Position numbers and translations under genes: made by a program. A DNA stretch of 64,000 nucleotides from assembly GCF_011682045.1 (NCBI RefSeq), contig NZ_VVIW01000002.1:248001-312000 (forward strand), written 5' to 3'. The DNA is from Massilia aquatica. GTDB taxonomy: Bacteria; Pseudomonadota; Gammaproteobacteria; Burkholderiales; Burkholderiaceae_D. The notes beneath the pieces were generated by a model. That model was not told the DNA's origin. It searched no databases and was given only the letters and a program-made list of their open reading frames with translations. Shown piece after piece: positions 26,675-35,907 of this stretch (its first letter is position 1; every line of letters begins with the position of its first letter).

Positions 26675-26698
26675 CCTTGTTTGTTATGGGAAACAAGG
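26675..26698 (-). promoter_or_regulatory. Hairpin overlapping the ribosome site of the DUF695 gene
   Basis: A perfect 8-bp stem CCTTGTTT/AAACAAGG with an 8-base loop lies just upstream of the DUF695 ATG (26667). Read on the minus strand, the second arm ends in AAGG of the AAGGA ribosome site, so pairing would hide it. The ATTTT that follows could also make this a weak terminator for the upstream peptidase gene. A separate GC-rich inverted repeat (GGCGCGCC) lies at 26697-26723. Confidence 0.5.
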
Positions 26699-26730
26699 CG
26701 CGCCCGCCCAGCGCCGGCGCGCCACCGGGG

Positions 26731-28206
26731 TTACGGGTGCGCCGCGATCACCTGCGCCACGGCCGCCGTCAGGCGCTTACCGTAGGGCACATGCAGGAAC
26801 TCGTTCGGACCGTGCGCATTGCTTTTCGGACCGAGTACGCCGCACACCATCATCTGCGCTTTCGGGAAGCTCTTTTGCAGCAAACCCATCAGCGGAATGG
26901 TGCCGCCTTCACCCAGATAGCCGACCGGCGTGCCGAAGTGGCTTTCGCTGGCGGCGTTCACCGCGTTCGACAGCCACGGGCTCAGTTCCGGCGTATTCCA
27001 GCCGCTGGCGCCGTACGAACCCGGCGTGCCATCGGGCACGAAGGTGACGCGCGCATTGTAGGGCGCGTTATCTTCCAGCAGGGTCTTGAGTTGCAGCGCG
27101 GCTGCGTTGCCGTCGAGCAGAGGCGGAATGCGCAGCGACAGTTTAAAGGCGGAGTAGGGCCGCAGCACGTTGCCGGCATTGGCGAACTCCGGAAACCCTT
27201 CCGCGCCCACCACCGACAGGGTCGGGCGCCAGGTGCGGTTGAGGATTGCTTCGAGCGGGTCGGTCGTCACCGGCAGCACCGAGCCGCCGTCGGCGCCGCA
27301 GGCCCACGGCATGCGCTTGTAGACTTCTTCTTTCAGGATGGCGGCGGTGGCTTTCGCTTCCTCGATGCGCACGTGCGGAATCTCGCAATGGAAGCTTTCC
27401 GGCAGCAGACGCCCGGTCTTGGCGTCTTCCAGGCGGTCGAGCAGGTGGCGCAGGATGCGGAAACTCGACGGCACCACGCCGGAATGCGCGCCCGAGTGGA
27501 TGCCTTCGGTCAGCACGTCGACCTTGAGCGTGCCCGAGACCATGCCGCGCAGCGAGGTGGTCAGCCACAGCTGGTCGTAGTTGCCCGCGCCCGAGTCCAG
27601 GCACACCACCAGCGACACCTGGCCCAGGCGCTCGCCCAGCATGTCGAGATAGGGCGGCAGGTCGTAGGAGCCGCTTTCTTCGCAGGTTTCGATCAGGCCC
27701 ACGCAGCGCGGGCGCGGAATGTTCTGGCGGTCGAGCGCCATGACGGCGGTCAGCGAGGCATACACTGCGTAGCCGTCGTCGGCCCCGCCGCGTCCGTACA
27801 GCTTGCCGTTTTCGTATTTGGGCGTCCATGGCCCCAGGTCGCCGCGCCAGCCGTCGAATTCGGGCTGCTTGTCGAGGTGGCCGTAAATCAGAATGGTGTC
27901 GTTCGAGTCCGCCTTGGTGGCGGGCACTTCGAAGAAGATCACGGGCGAGCGGCCCGGCGCGCGCAGTATTTCGAGTTTCAGGCCGGGGATTTTCTTGCTC
28001 TTGATCCACTCCTCGGCATCGCGCACGACCCGGTCGAGGTAGCCGTTGGCTTCCCAGTTGGCATCGAAAGCGGGGCTTTTGGCCGGCACGGCGATGTAAC
28101 TGACCAGGGCCGGAACGATTTCTTCATCCCACACGCGGTCGGCGTACGCCGCGAGTTCGCTTGGGGAGAGCTTGTCGCTGGTTGGCGACGTCACTGGATG
28201 GGTCAT
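26731..28206 (-). CDS. M20-family metallopeptidase
   Basis: A 491-residue zinc peptidase of the M20 (ArgE/DapE/CPG2) superfamily. Metal-site blocks are visible: IYGHLDKQPE (His-x-Asp), RGGADDGYA (bridging Asp), ETCEESGS (Glu-Glu) and, near the C-terminus, SNAHGPNE. No signal peptide is seen, so it is probably a cytoplasmic di- or oligopeptidase. The start at 28206 begins MTHPVTSP; the frame upstream is open but without homology. It could help use peptides such as those from cyanophycin, but nothing in the sequence shows this. Confidence 0.9.
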   Translation of the reverse strand: MTHPVTSPTSDKLSPSELAAYADRVWDEEIVPALVSYIAVPAKSPAFDANWEANGYLDRVVRDAEEWIKSKKIPGLKLEILRAPGRSPVIFFEVPATKADSNDTILIYGHLDKQPEFDGWRGDLGPWTPKYENGKLYGRGGADDGYAVYASLTAVMALDRQNIPRPRCVGLIETCEESGSYDLPPYLDMLGERLGQVSLVVCLDSGAGNYDQLWLTTSLRGMVSGTLKVDVLTEGIHSGAHSGVVPSSFRILRHLLDRLEDAKTGRLLPESFHCEIPHVRIEEAKATAAILKEEVYKRMPWACGADGGSVLPVTTDPLEAILNRTWRPTLSVVGAEGFPEFANAGNVLRPYSAFKLSLRIPPLLDGNAAALQLKTLLEDNAPYNARVTFVPDGTPGSYGASGWNTPELSPWLSNAVNAASESHFGTPVGYLGEGGTIPLMGLLQKSFPKAQMMVCGVLGPKSNAHGPNEFLHVPYGKRLTAAVAQVIAAHP

Positions 28207-28362
28207 GGGATTCTCGCTGTGGATTGAATATCGTATTTTACTGTAGCAGTTTGCTTCATGTGGCGCCGCTTGCCGCGGCCATGCGGATTGACGCGTATGA
28301 TCGCGGCAGCAGGCATGGCTTGACCGTATGGCTTGAACCGCAGATAACGATGGAGAACCACG

Positions 28363-29637
28363 ATGACCGACGATGCGCACCCCAACGCGAACCGCTTGCG
28401 CGCCCTCGACCTGATCCAGGCCTTCAAGGCAGGTGATTATGCAGCCAGACATGCGCAGTTGCAGAAGTTCCTGCGCGACGCCTCAGCCGAGGAGCTCGAC
28501 GCGCTCGCCGACGTTACGCTGCTGAGCTTGCCACGCGGCGCCAGCAACATGATCGAGGAGGTGCTGTGTGTGATACCGGCGACGGCCTTTGCCCGCCTGG
28601 CTGTGCGCGCCCTGGACGCCCTCGAACAGCAACCGTCGCCAGCCATGCGCGAGATATGCGACGAGGTACTGCAGGAAGCGAGCCTGCAGATCGGCCCTGC
28701 GCTGCAACCTCAGCTTGGCCGCCTGTTCGAACTGGCACCGAACCGTGGCTGGACAGCGGAAAACAGGCCGTGGCGCGCGGCGCAGGAAGAAGACGTCGCA
28801 TTCCTGAATGAAAAACTGGTATCGGGCGACGCGGAAGCGCGCCGCAAGGCATTCGAGTGCCTCGTCGAAACGCGCCGCCCCGACGCCTTGGCGATCGCGG
28901 CCCACGCACATGCCACCCTGGCGTTGACATACCCGTTTTCCCTGTACCTGCGCGGCGTCGATCACGACGGACCGGGGCAGCGCCTGTATGGCGCGCCTTG
29001 CGCCCATCTGATTTTTCCTGAAAATTATATGTACGGCGGCAGCGCCGATCCGGCACCGGGTGCGCAGCACCCCACCTGGACCTTGCCCGACGATGGGTCC
29101 TTGCACCGCTTCGGCGGCGCCGGCAGCACCGTCTGCGGGCTATGCGCCGGGCAGTTGCATCATCTGCTCACGCTGCCGGAACATGCTATTTTTGGCGCCA
29201 CGGCGTCAGGCGAGGCCACCCTGTCGCTGGAAGTGTGCCTGTCGTGCCTGGGCTGGGAGCGCGACCTGCTGTTTTACCGGCATGGCGACGATGGTCTGCC
29301 GAGCCCGCTCCACCACGGCACGGTGACGCCGCGATTCCCCGCCAATGCGCTGGCTGCGACCGAGGTGCGGCTGGCGCCGACGCCGGCGCGCTGGACCTGG
29401 CAGCAGTGGGGAAGCGGAAACCTGCACCGCGTCGGCGGCGCGCCGGTCTGGGTCCAGTCGCCCGAGTATCCCGATTGCCCGACCTGCGCGCGCACCATGC
29501 ATTTCGCCATGCAGCTCGACTCGGAGTTGCCCACCACGGACGAGGACGAATCCTGGCTGTGGGGCAGCGGCGGAATCTGCTACGTGTTCCAGTGCCAGCC
29601 GTGCCGGACCATCGGCTATCTGTGGCAGTGCACCTGA
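28363..29637 (+). CDS. Unknown protein with four CxxC motifs, DUF1963-like C-terminus
   Basis: A 424-residue protein I cannot place with certainty. The first 180 residues are helical and repeat-like (HEAT-type). The rest has four CxxC pairs (CGLC, CLSC, CPTC, CQPC), which could bind two zinc ions. The C-terminal part (HRVGGAPVWVQ, FAMQLDSEL, GGICYVFQC) resembles YwqG/DUF1963 proteins. No signal peptide or membrane segment is seen. It is divergent from the M20 gene with a 156-base gap. Confidence 0.7.
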   Translation: MTDDAHPNANRLRALDLIQAFKAGDYAARHAQLQKFLRDASAEELDALADVTLLSLPRGASNMIEEVLCVIPATAFARLAVRALDALEQQPSPAMREICDEVLQEASLQIGPALQPQLGRLFELAPNRGWTAENRPWRAAQEEDVAFLNEKLVSGDAEARRKAFECLVETRRPDALAIAAHAHATLALTYPFSLYLRGVDHDGPGQRLYGAPCAHLIFPENYMYGGSADPAPGAQHPTWTLPDDGSLHRFGGAGSTVCGLCAGQLHHLLTLPEHAIFGATASGEATLSLEVCLSCLGWERDLLFYRHGDDGLPSPLHHGTVTPRFPANALAATEVRLAPTPARWTWQQWGSGNLHRVGGAPVWVQSPEYPDCPTCARTMHFAMQLDSELPTTDEDESWLWGSGGICYVFQCQPCRTIGYLWQCT

Positions 29638-29715
29638 CGGGCAGCGCCGATGGCCGATTCCAGCGTATTATTCAACTGGCAAGGAATCATCTCACCCCCC
29701 ACCAAGGAGAAAAGC

Positions 29716-30297
29716 ATGGCCGGAAAGAAGATTTTGTTTCTGACGGGAGATTTTGCGGAAGATTACGAAACCATGGTGCCGTTCCAGGCGCTGCAGATGG
29801 TGGGGCACACGGTGCACGCCGTCTGTCCGGGCAAGCAGGCCGGCGACAAGATCAAGACCGCGATCCACGATTTCGAAGGCGACCAGACCTACACCGAAAA
29901 ACCGGGCCACCTGTTCGCGCTCAACGCCAGCTTCGATGACGCCAGGGCCGGCAATTACGACGCCCTGATGATCGCCGGCGGGCGCGCCCCCGAATACCTG
30001 CGCCTGGACCAGCGTGTAATCGACCTGGTGCGCGAGTTTGCGCAGGCCAACAAGCCGATCGCCGCCGTCTGCCACGGCGCGCAATTGCTGGCGGCCGCCG
30101 ACGTGATTCGGGGCAAGCGCATTTCGGCCTATCCAGCCTGCTCGCCAGAAGTGCGCATGGCCGGCGGCGAGTATGCCCAGATCGAGGTCGACCAGGCTGT
30201 AACGGACGGCAATTTCGTCACCGCGCCCGCGTGGCCCGCCCATCCGCAATGGCTGGCCCAGTTCCTGGTGTTGCTGGGCACTGAAATCAAGCGGTAA
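29716..30297 (+). CDS. DJ-1/PfpI-family protein
   Basis: A 193-residue class I glutamine-amidotransferase-like protein. The nucleophile-elbow Cys119 is in AVCHGAQLL, with the family Glu region near FAEDYE. Members act as deglycases, chaperones or peptidases; the exact activity cannot be told. AAGGAGA stands 8 bases before the ATG. The 3' end overlaps the convergent EI24 gene by 11 bases. Confidence 0.9.
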   Translation: MAGKKILFLTGDFAEDYETMVPFQALQMVGHTVHAVCPGKQAGDKIKTAIHDFEGDQTYTEKPGHLFALNASFDDARAGNYDALMIAGGRAPEYLRLDQRVIDLVREFAQANKPIAAVCHGAQLLAAADVIRGKRISAYPACSPEVRMAGGEYAQIEVDQAVTDGNFVTAPAWPAHPQWLAQFLVLLGTEIKR

Positions 30298-31147
30298 GCG
30301 TTGGCGGCGCTTGGGTGGGATCGATCCACCCGCGCCGCTGCAAGTGGCAGACGCTGCTGCACAGCAGCGCCGGGATCAGCAGGTTGATGAATGGAATGAG
30401 CATCAGCACGCACAGCATCAGCCCCAGCATGGTGATGGCGGGGCGCTGGGCGTGCATCAGCGCGCGCCGCTGCTGCGCATCGAGCACGCCCTCGGCGGCA
30501 AGAAAGTACATCAGCCCCACGTTACATTCGAGCACGAAGCGCACCACCACGTACAGCGACCAGCCGGGAACGATCAGGGACAGCAGGTGCTTGAGCACCT
30601 TGCTCGTCCATTGCCAGGCGCTGCGGGGCGGCAGAGCGGGCAAGGGCCTCGGCTGCCATCCGGCATAGCGGACCTGGGCGACCCGCTGGGCGCGCCGCAG
30701 GAAAAGCCAGCGCAGGGGCAGGCAGGCCGTGGTCAGGTTGGCGAATGCGAACAGCAGCGCATAGAAGAAGCCCGCCATGGCCAGTGCGACCACAAGAAAC
30801 TGCAGGAATAATCCGAGGTCCATGATGAATTTGACCAGGTCGCGCACCCAACGCGTGATGTCGACCATGATTTTGCCTTGCCCGCCGCCACCGCCGCCCA
30901 TGCCAAGGCCACCGTCCATCAGGGTCAGTCCGCCGAACATCGCGAACATGCTGGCTCGGCTTGCCAGTTTGATAAAAAAGGCGCTGTTTTGGTAAAACAG
31001 CCAGAGCCAGATAAGGGTCGGCACCGGGCACCACAGCGCCGCGCGCCACCACAGGCCGGCGTGGCGCGCGTCGCGCATGGCCATGCCCAGGCAGGCAATT
31101 GCTTCGCCGAACGCACCGGTCCAGCGCTGATACGCGCGTTTCCACAT
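30287..31147 (-). CDS. EI24-domain membrane protein
   Basis: A 286-residue integral membrane protein of the EI24/CysZ-like family. Hydrophobic segments are near residues 35-52 ([19 protein letters not shown]), 115-140 ([20 protein letters not shown]), 190-215 and 240-275. A Gly-rich loop lies after the first. CysZ imports sulfate, but EI24 members in these bacteria are not assigned to a substrate. It lies 49 bases upstream of nothing on the same strand and is followed on its 3' side by the convergent DJ-1 gene. Confidence 0.8.
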   Translation of the reverse strand: MWKRAYQRWTGAFGEAIACLGMAMRDARHAGLWWRAALWCPVPTLIWLWLFYQNSAFFIKLASRASMFAMFGGLTLMDGGLGMGGGGGGQGKIMVDITRWVRDLVKFIMDLGLFLQFLVVALAMAGFFYALLFAFANLTTACLPLRWLFLRRAQRVAQVRYAGWQPRPLPALPPRSAWQWTSKVLKHLLSLIVPGWSLYVVVRFVLECNVGLMYFLAAEGVLDAQQRRALMHAQRPAITMLGLMLCVLMLIPFINLLIPALLCSSVCHLQRRGWIDPTQAPPTLTA

Positions 31148-31196
31148 AAATGATTGTCTTAGGTAAAGAAACTGCGAGTATAGGGCAGGCCAGGTC

Positions 31197-31979
31197 TCAG
31201 AAGGCGAACGACTTAACCAGCGTCAATTCACCGATGCTGCGCATCGGTACCACGAACTCTTCGCGTTTTTCGCGTGGGGTGTTTTCGTTGTACACCAGGG
31301 TCACGCGCGCGGTGATCATGTCCATCTGGCGCTTCGATTCGTCGAAGTGGTAGCCGTTCGCGCCCAGCTTGCCCCAGTAATTGATGTACACATGATAGTT
31401 ACCGCGCAAGGGCGCGGTCATGGTGTACATCTCGGGACCGGGGCCGTCCACGCTGTCCACATCCAGGCCGCCGCCGTTGGTCAGCACCGGGTGGCCGAAG
31501 TAGGCATGCTGGCCATCGGGCGTGACGATGTGCAGGTCGATTTCGGCTTCGGTGTCGTCCCAGGCGCAGATCACGCGCAGGCCGGGCAGGGGGCGGCCCG
31601 AGTTGGTTTCATAGAACTGCACGCGCCGCAGCGACTTGCCCTCTGGCGACTTGACTTCGACGCTGTTCGAGCCCGCGCCGAACAGGTAGGGGCGCGCGTA
31701 GTGGCCCTGCTCGTCGGTCATCAGGCGCAGCGGATTGCCGTTGACCACCAGCTGGTGCGGCGCGCGCTTGCCGCCAGCCGCCGCAATACGTCCCTTGATC
31801 ATGCTGCGCTTGCTCTGGGCGCCACGGTCGATCGGGGAATTCGGATAGGCCACGGTGGCTTGCCCGCTCTTGTCCACCAGGCCCGAGCGGTTCCATCCGC
31901 CGGACGGCGAGGCAATGTCGGTTGCCATCGCTGGCGGCAGGGCCAGCGCCAGAAGGCACAGCGTCCAGGTCGGTTTCAT
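31197..31979 (-). CDS. YfaP-like (DUF2135) secreted protein
   Basis: A 260-residue protein with a signal peptide (residues 1-19, ending PPAMA) and a DUF2135 domain (LRVICAWDDTEAEIDLHIVTPDG, then NYHVYINYWG). E. coli YfaP has the same domain and is encoded near a bacterial alpha-2-macroglobulin, but no such gene is in this window. The start at 31979 has GGAGA upstream and begins the signal peptide. The EI24 gene starts 49 bases downstream in the same direction and may be co-transcribed. Confidence 0.82.
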   Translation of the reverse strand: MKPTWTLCLLALALPPAMATDIASPSGGWNRSGLVDKSGQATVAYPNSPIDRGAQSKRSMIKGRIAAAGGKRAPHQLVVNGNPLRLMTDEQGHYARPYLFGAGSNSVEVKSPEGKSLRRVQFYETNSGRPLPGLRVICAWDDTEAEIDLHIVTPDGQHAYFGHPVLTNGGGLDVDSVDGPGPEMYTMTAPLRGNYHVYINYWGKLGANGYHFDESKRQMDMITARVTLVYNENTPREKREEFVVPMRSIGELTLVKSFAF

Positions 31980-32034
31980 CTTCTCTCCATGCAGGTGGCG
32001 TGATTGTAACCGCTGGCCACCTGCACGGCGGGGT

Positions 32035-33510
32035 TTAGCGCGGGGCCCCGGCCGGGACAGGAGCAGTGCCGAATTCGTCCGCTCCCAGATCGATCGCGCC
32101 TTCGCTACGCGCTTGCCCGTTGATATCGGCCACGCCGTTGACCGCAATCAGCCCGGACGGAAAGTAGCGCGTCCACAGCGGCGAGGTCCAGCCCGTCACC
32201 GCCGCCGTGACGGCACCGGCATTGATGGCGGGCGAGGCGGCCTGCAGCCGGAGGTTGCCGGTGGCGGGCGCCACGTACTTCGGATCGGCAATCAGCTTGG
32301 TGCCGGGCAGCGAGGACGCGTCCGTGCTGGTTCCCCACCAGATATTCTTGCCCCACACGTTGTTGCCGTGGCCGCTACCGGAGATTTCATACGCTTCTTC
32401 CGCGCTGTTTTCGCCGAAGAAGATGTTATTGCTGAAGCGGCTGTCGGTGACCTTGTACTGGAACAGCAGTTCGGTACCCCAGCCCTGGTTCTTGTAGAAG
32501 GAATTGTTGTGCACCTGGATGCGGCGCGATGCCCCCGCCGAGGTGGAATAGCCGCCCAGCGACAAGCCCGCTTCGCGGTTGTTGAAGATGAAGTTATTCA
32601 TCATCAGGATATCTTCGGTGGCCTTGCCCTTGTGCTCGCTGGCGAACTCGAAGCCGATGTCGTTGCCCGTCGAAATATTGCGGTCGAAAATGATGTTGCG
32701 GCCGCCATCGACATAAAATCCGCCGGCCGAACCGACGTTGGCGTACCAGGGATTGCGCTTGCTCGAATTGTTCTTGGCTGTATTGCCGCGCACCATGCCG
32801 TTGCGGACCCGGTCGTTTTCGCCGCAGCCGCTGCATTCGCCTTCGTAACCGATGAAGTCGAAACCGATATTGTTATTGTCGTGCACATTGTTCGACAGCA
32901 CTTCGAAGCGGTCGACGTTGCCGTTGATCACCAGCGCTTCGCTCGACTGCAGCACGTTCTGGTACACCTCGTTGCCTTCCACCAGCAGATCGGTGATGCC
33001 GCTCGCGTGCGTACCGAACACGGCCAGCCCGTGCGCGCCGACCAGGCACGGCTCCTTGCAGGTGCTGGTGTGCTTGATGTTGTGAATCTTGTTGTTGACG
33101 ATCTGAATGTTCGATCCCTTGCCTTCGACCAGGATGCCGACCGGCGTTGCCGAGGCGCCGGTGATGAAGTCGGCGACGTCGAAGCCTTCCACGCGCACGT
33201 AGTTCGAATTGGTAATCGTGATCAAGCCTTCGCGGTCGCTCGGCACCAGCCCGGTTCCGCTGAGTATCACGCCGGCATCGGCCTTGACAGTGATGAAGTT
33301 GCCCGCGTTGCCGTTCTTGTCCGCCAGCTTCACCTTTTGCTTGTAGGTTCCGGCCAGCACGCGCACGGTGTCGCCGGCGATCGCCGTGTTAACCGCGTTC
33401 TGGATCGACTGTCCGGGGCCGACGGTAATGGTGGCGGCGCCAGCCGCGCCGGTGTGGCCGATCATGGCCAGGCAAGTCAGTTGTAGTACGGCAATGTGTG
33501 CACGCTTCAT
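32035..33510 (-). CDS. Secreted right-handed parallel beta-helix protein
   Basis: A 491-residue protein with a signal peptide (about residues 1-25, ending AGAATI) and a beta-helix made of short repeats rich in Asn and Gly (NNKIHNI, GNEVYQN, NNVHDNNN, NNFIFNN). The N-terminal IQNAVNTAIAGDTVRVLAGTY block is typical of pectate-lyase-like proteins and alginate epimerase/lyase relatives. Four Cys form two close pairs (TCKEPC and CSGC). A sugar polymer is the likely substrate, but the catalytic residues cannot be assigned. A GGAGA site precedes the start. Confidence 0.85.
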   Translation of the reverse strand: MKRAHIAVLQLTCLAMIGHTGAAGAATITVGPGQSIQNAVNTAIAGDTVRVLAGTYKQKVKLADKNGNAGNFITVKADAGVILSGTGLVPSDREGLITITNSNYVRVEGFDVADFITGASATPVGILVEGKGSNIQIVNNKIHNIKHTSTCKEPCLVGAHGLAVFGTHASGITDLLVEGNEVYQNVLQSSEALVINGNVDRFEVLSNNVHDNNNIGFDFIGYEGECSGCGENDRVRNGMVRGNTAKNNSSKRNPWYANVGSAGGFYVDGGRNIIFDRNISTGNDIGFEFASEHKGKATEDILMMNNFIFNNREAGLSLGGYSTSAGASRRIQVHNNSFYKNQGWGTELLFQYKVTDSRFSNNIFFGENSAEEAYEISGSGHGNNVWGKNIWWGTSTDASSLPGTKLIADPKYVAPATGNLRLQAASPAINAGAVTAAVTGWTSPLWTRYFPSGLIAVNGVADINGQARSEGAIDLGADEFGTAPVPAGAPR

Positions 33511-33611
33511 CAGGCATTCTCCAGGTTGGAACCGCTAAGTGAGGGCGAGTGCAGCCGGACTTGTAAGTTCGACATGCAATCTGCGCGCATCTTATTCTTT
33601 TTGATTCATAA

Positions 33612-33857
33612 ATACCAAGGATCCTGGCAACTTCTTCATGCTCAGAGTTAATATGGCGGGTGACCTCTGGGCAGGGCATCCGCTACAAGACATTCACTTT
33701 CTATGCCCACAATCGCGAAGCGGTGCCGGGAATTTACGAGCAGCTTCAGGCAGAGACGACGTTATATAAAGTCGACTGCGCCGGACAAGTAGACAAGGAA
33801 TGGACCTCCTTCGCTGCAATCAGGAGTAAATGCATGCTCCGACCCAATATTAACTAG
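33612..33857 (+). pseudogene. C-terminal remnant of a DUF695 gene
   Basis: The open frame (after a stop at 33609) encodes a segment RYKTFTFYAHNREAVPGIYEQL that lines up with FKEFVFYLKNGECIGPVHEQL of the DUF695 protein at 26212, followed by a matching KEWTSFAAI end. The N-terminal half of the domain is missing, and only a GTG at 33660 without a clear ribosome site could start it. It is best read as a truncated gene left by a rearrangement. Confidence 0.6.
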
Positions 33858-33861
33858 CCCG

Positions 33862-34515
33862 TTATGTCCGCGCATGCGCGGCCATCACCTCGGCCACCCG
33901 CCCGGCAATCGCCTGCGCCAGCAAATGCACATGGAAGCCGTCGACAAAGCCGTGATGCGCCTGCACCGAGAACGGCAAGGTCATCTTCTCGCCCGCCGGC
34001 GCGCTGAACTTGCCCCAGGCCAGCGAGGGAATGTCGCTGTCGCGGTGGCAAAAAACCGGATGTTCGATCGCGCGCATGTCGAACCACGGCATGCAGGTGA
34101 TAAAAACATTATCCCTGGCCTGGCGTGGCGTCAGGTCGGCGCTGGTATTGATCAGGGCGCGGCTGGCCGTCGCTTCACGGCCGGCGCGCACGCTGCGGGC
34201 GATGAATTCAAGCAGATCCGGACTGCGCGTGAAGCGCGCGAAATTCAGATTGTTATCGCCGTTGATCACCGTGTACGAGCCGATAAAATCATCGATCCTG
34301 ATCACTTCATTCTCATGGATGCGGTACATGAAATTGTCGATCGTTTCAATCGCCGACAGTACGCAATACAGGAAGAAATGAAATGGCGGCAGCTGGCGCT
34401 GCTTGCAGAACGGCCGGAAGTCGGGCAGTTCCAGGGTCAGGCTGATATTCACGAGGGGATTGGCGAATTGGCGGAAGACGTCATAGCGGTCGCGCCGCAG
34501 TTCAAAATTTTTCAT
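33862..34515 (-). CDS. Chloramphenicol acetyltransferase-like protein
   Basis: A 217-residue member of the CAT family. The catalytic motif HHxxxDG is present as HHGFVDG (His188, Asp192), and length and N-terminal pattern (RRDRYDVFRQFANP) fit type A CAT enzymes. CAT-like proteins on chromosomes of environmental bacteria often have other or unknown acceptors, so resistance should not be assumed. It is convergent with the DUF695 remnant. Confidence 0.85.
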   Translation of the reverse strand: MKNFELRRDRYDVFRQFANPLVNISLTLELPDFRPFCKQRQLPPFHFFLYCVLSAIETIDNFMYRIHENEVIRIDDFIGSYTVINGDNNLNFARFTRSPDLLEFIARSVRAGREATASRALINTSADLTPRQARDNVFITCMPWFDMRAIEHPVFCHRDSDIPSLAWGKFSAPAGEKMTLPFSVQAHHGFVDGFHVHLLAQAIAGRVAEVMAAHART

Positions 34516-34713
34516 GTCCGAAGTTTAACCGATGGCGGCCTGCGCCATTGGTCCGCGGCATGATTTGCCGCAGCCCGGTATCGACGCTCCATTCCACCCA
34601 ATGCACCGCCTGTCGCAAGATCCCGCCTGTTTTTCGGCAGTCAACGTATTCTGCAAGCTCATCCTGCGCTGCAGGCAGTGTCCATCACCGTAAGCTTGAT
34701 CCCGGAGTCTCTC

Positions 34714-35838
34714 ATGCTGTTTCGCCGAATTGCAGTTATCGCCGCACTGACCCTCGCCAGCACGGCCAGCGCCCTGGCCGCCCCCGACCAGCTCGACGCC
34801 ATCGTCAAGGCAGCCATGGCCGGCAGCAAGGTGCCGGCGGTGGGCGCGGTGATCATGCGCGACGGCGCCATTGCCGCCCGAACGGTGCAGGGCAGGCGGC
34901 GCAACGACCAGCCGCAGCGCGCCGGGGCCGACGATGTCTGGCTGATCGGCTCGACCGGCAAGGTCATGACCGTCGCCCTGATCGCGCGCCTGGCCGAGCG
35001 CGGCGTGCTGGCCTGGGACGCGCCGCTCGAGAAGATGCTGCCCGAGCTGGCCGCCGGCATGCTGCCCGATTACCGCCAGCTCACGCTATTGCAACTGCTG
35101 TCGCACCGCGCCGGCCTGCCGCGCGACCTGCTCGACCTCAAGGGCGCCGAACACTTCTTCAGCGACAAGGGGCCGACCGGACCGCAGCGCCTGGCCTACA
35201 TTGCCGCAGCGCTCAAGGACAAGCCCGAGGTCGCGCCCGGCACCGCCTTCGCTTACAGCAATACCGGCTTCCTGATCGCCGCCGCGGTCGCCGAAAAAGT
35301 CACCGGCGAGAGCTACGAAGTGCTGATGCGCAAGGAAGTGTTCGCGCCGCTGGCGATGGCGCGCGTCGGTTTCGGCAACACGGGCGACGGCCAGAATCGC
35401 GGCCACCAGCATGGCAAGCCGATGCTCAAGATGGTCAAGTTCGACGACGGCGCGCCGGCCATGTTCGCGCCGGCGGGATTTCTGCACATGAGCCTGGCCG
35501 ACTGGGCGCGCTTCAATCTCGACCAGCTGGCCGGAAGCCAGGGCAAGGGCAAGCTGCTCACGCCCGCGTCCTACAAGCTGATGCAGACAGCGCAGCCGGG
35601 CAGTCCGGCCGGCCTGGACTGGGGCGTGCAAGCGTCGATTGCCGGGCGCGCGGGGCCGGCGCTGGTGCACCAGGGCTCGGACGGCAACTGGCTCGCCATC
35701 GCGGTGCTGTTTCCCGAGCAGGGCAGCGGCGCGCTGGTGGTGGCCAACGCCGCCGAAGACATGGGCGCGGACCAGGTCTTGAACGGCATTTTCGGCAAGC
35801 TGTTTCCACAGCTCAGCCCGGCCAAAAAAACGCCCTGA
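34714..35838 (+). CDS. Serine hydrolase of the beta-lactamase/S12 family
   Basis: A 374-residue exported protein. A signal peptide (residues 1-24, ending ALAA) precedes a class-C-like fold with nucleophile Ser80 and Lys83 (STGK), Tyr181 in YSNTG, and a third motif HQGSDG near the C-terminus in place of the usual KTG/HGG. Family members include esterases, D-aminopeptidases and penicillin-binding enzymes; the substrate is unknown. GGAG stands 8 bases before the start at 34714, which is preferred over an upstream ATG. Confidence 0.88.
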   Translation: MLFRRIAVIAALTLASTASALAAPDQLDAIVKAAMAGSKVPAVGAVIMRDGAIAARTVQGRRRNDQPQRAGADDVWLIGSTGKVMTVALIARLAERGVLAWDAPLEKMLPELAAGMLPDYRQLTLLQLLSHRAGLPRDLLDLKGAEHFFSDKGPTGPQRLAYIAAALKDKPEVAPGTAFAYSNTGFLIAAAVAEKVTGESYEVLMRKEVFAPLAMARVGFGNTGDGQNRGHQHGKPMLKMVKFDDGAPAMFAPAGFLHMSLADWARFNLDQLAGSQGKGKLLTPASYKLMQTAQPGSPAGLDWGVQASIAGRAGPALVHQGSDGNWLAIAVLFPEQGSGALVVANAAEDMGADQVLNGIFGKLFPQLSPAKKTP

Positions 35839-35907
35839 TCGGCCCCGCCATCCACCGCCGGGGTCAACTGGGCTCGTGTCCGGATGTCTGACCTGACACC
35901 GGGGTGG

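Noticed and set aside
33862-34515. Acquired chloramphenicol resistance gene
   Set aside because: Base composition resembles the chromosome and no mobile element flanks it; chromosomal CAT-like proteins often have no resistance role.
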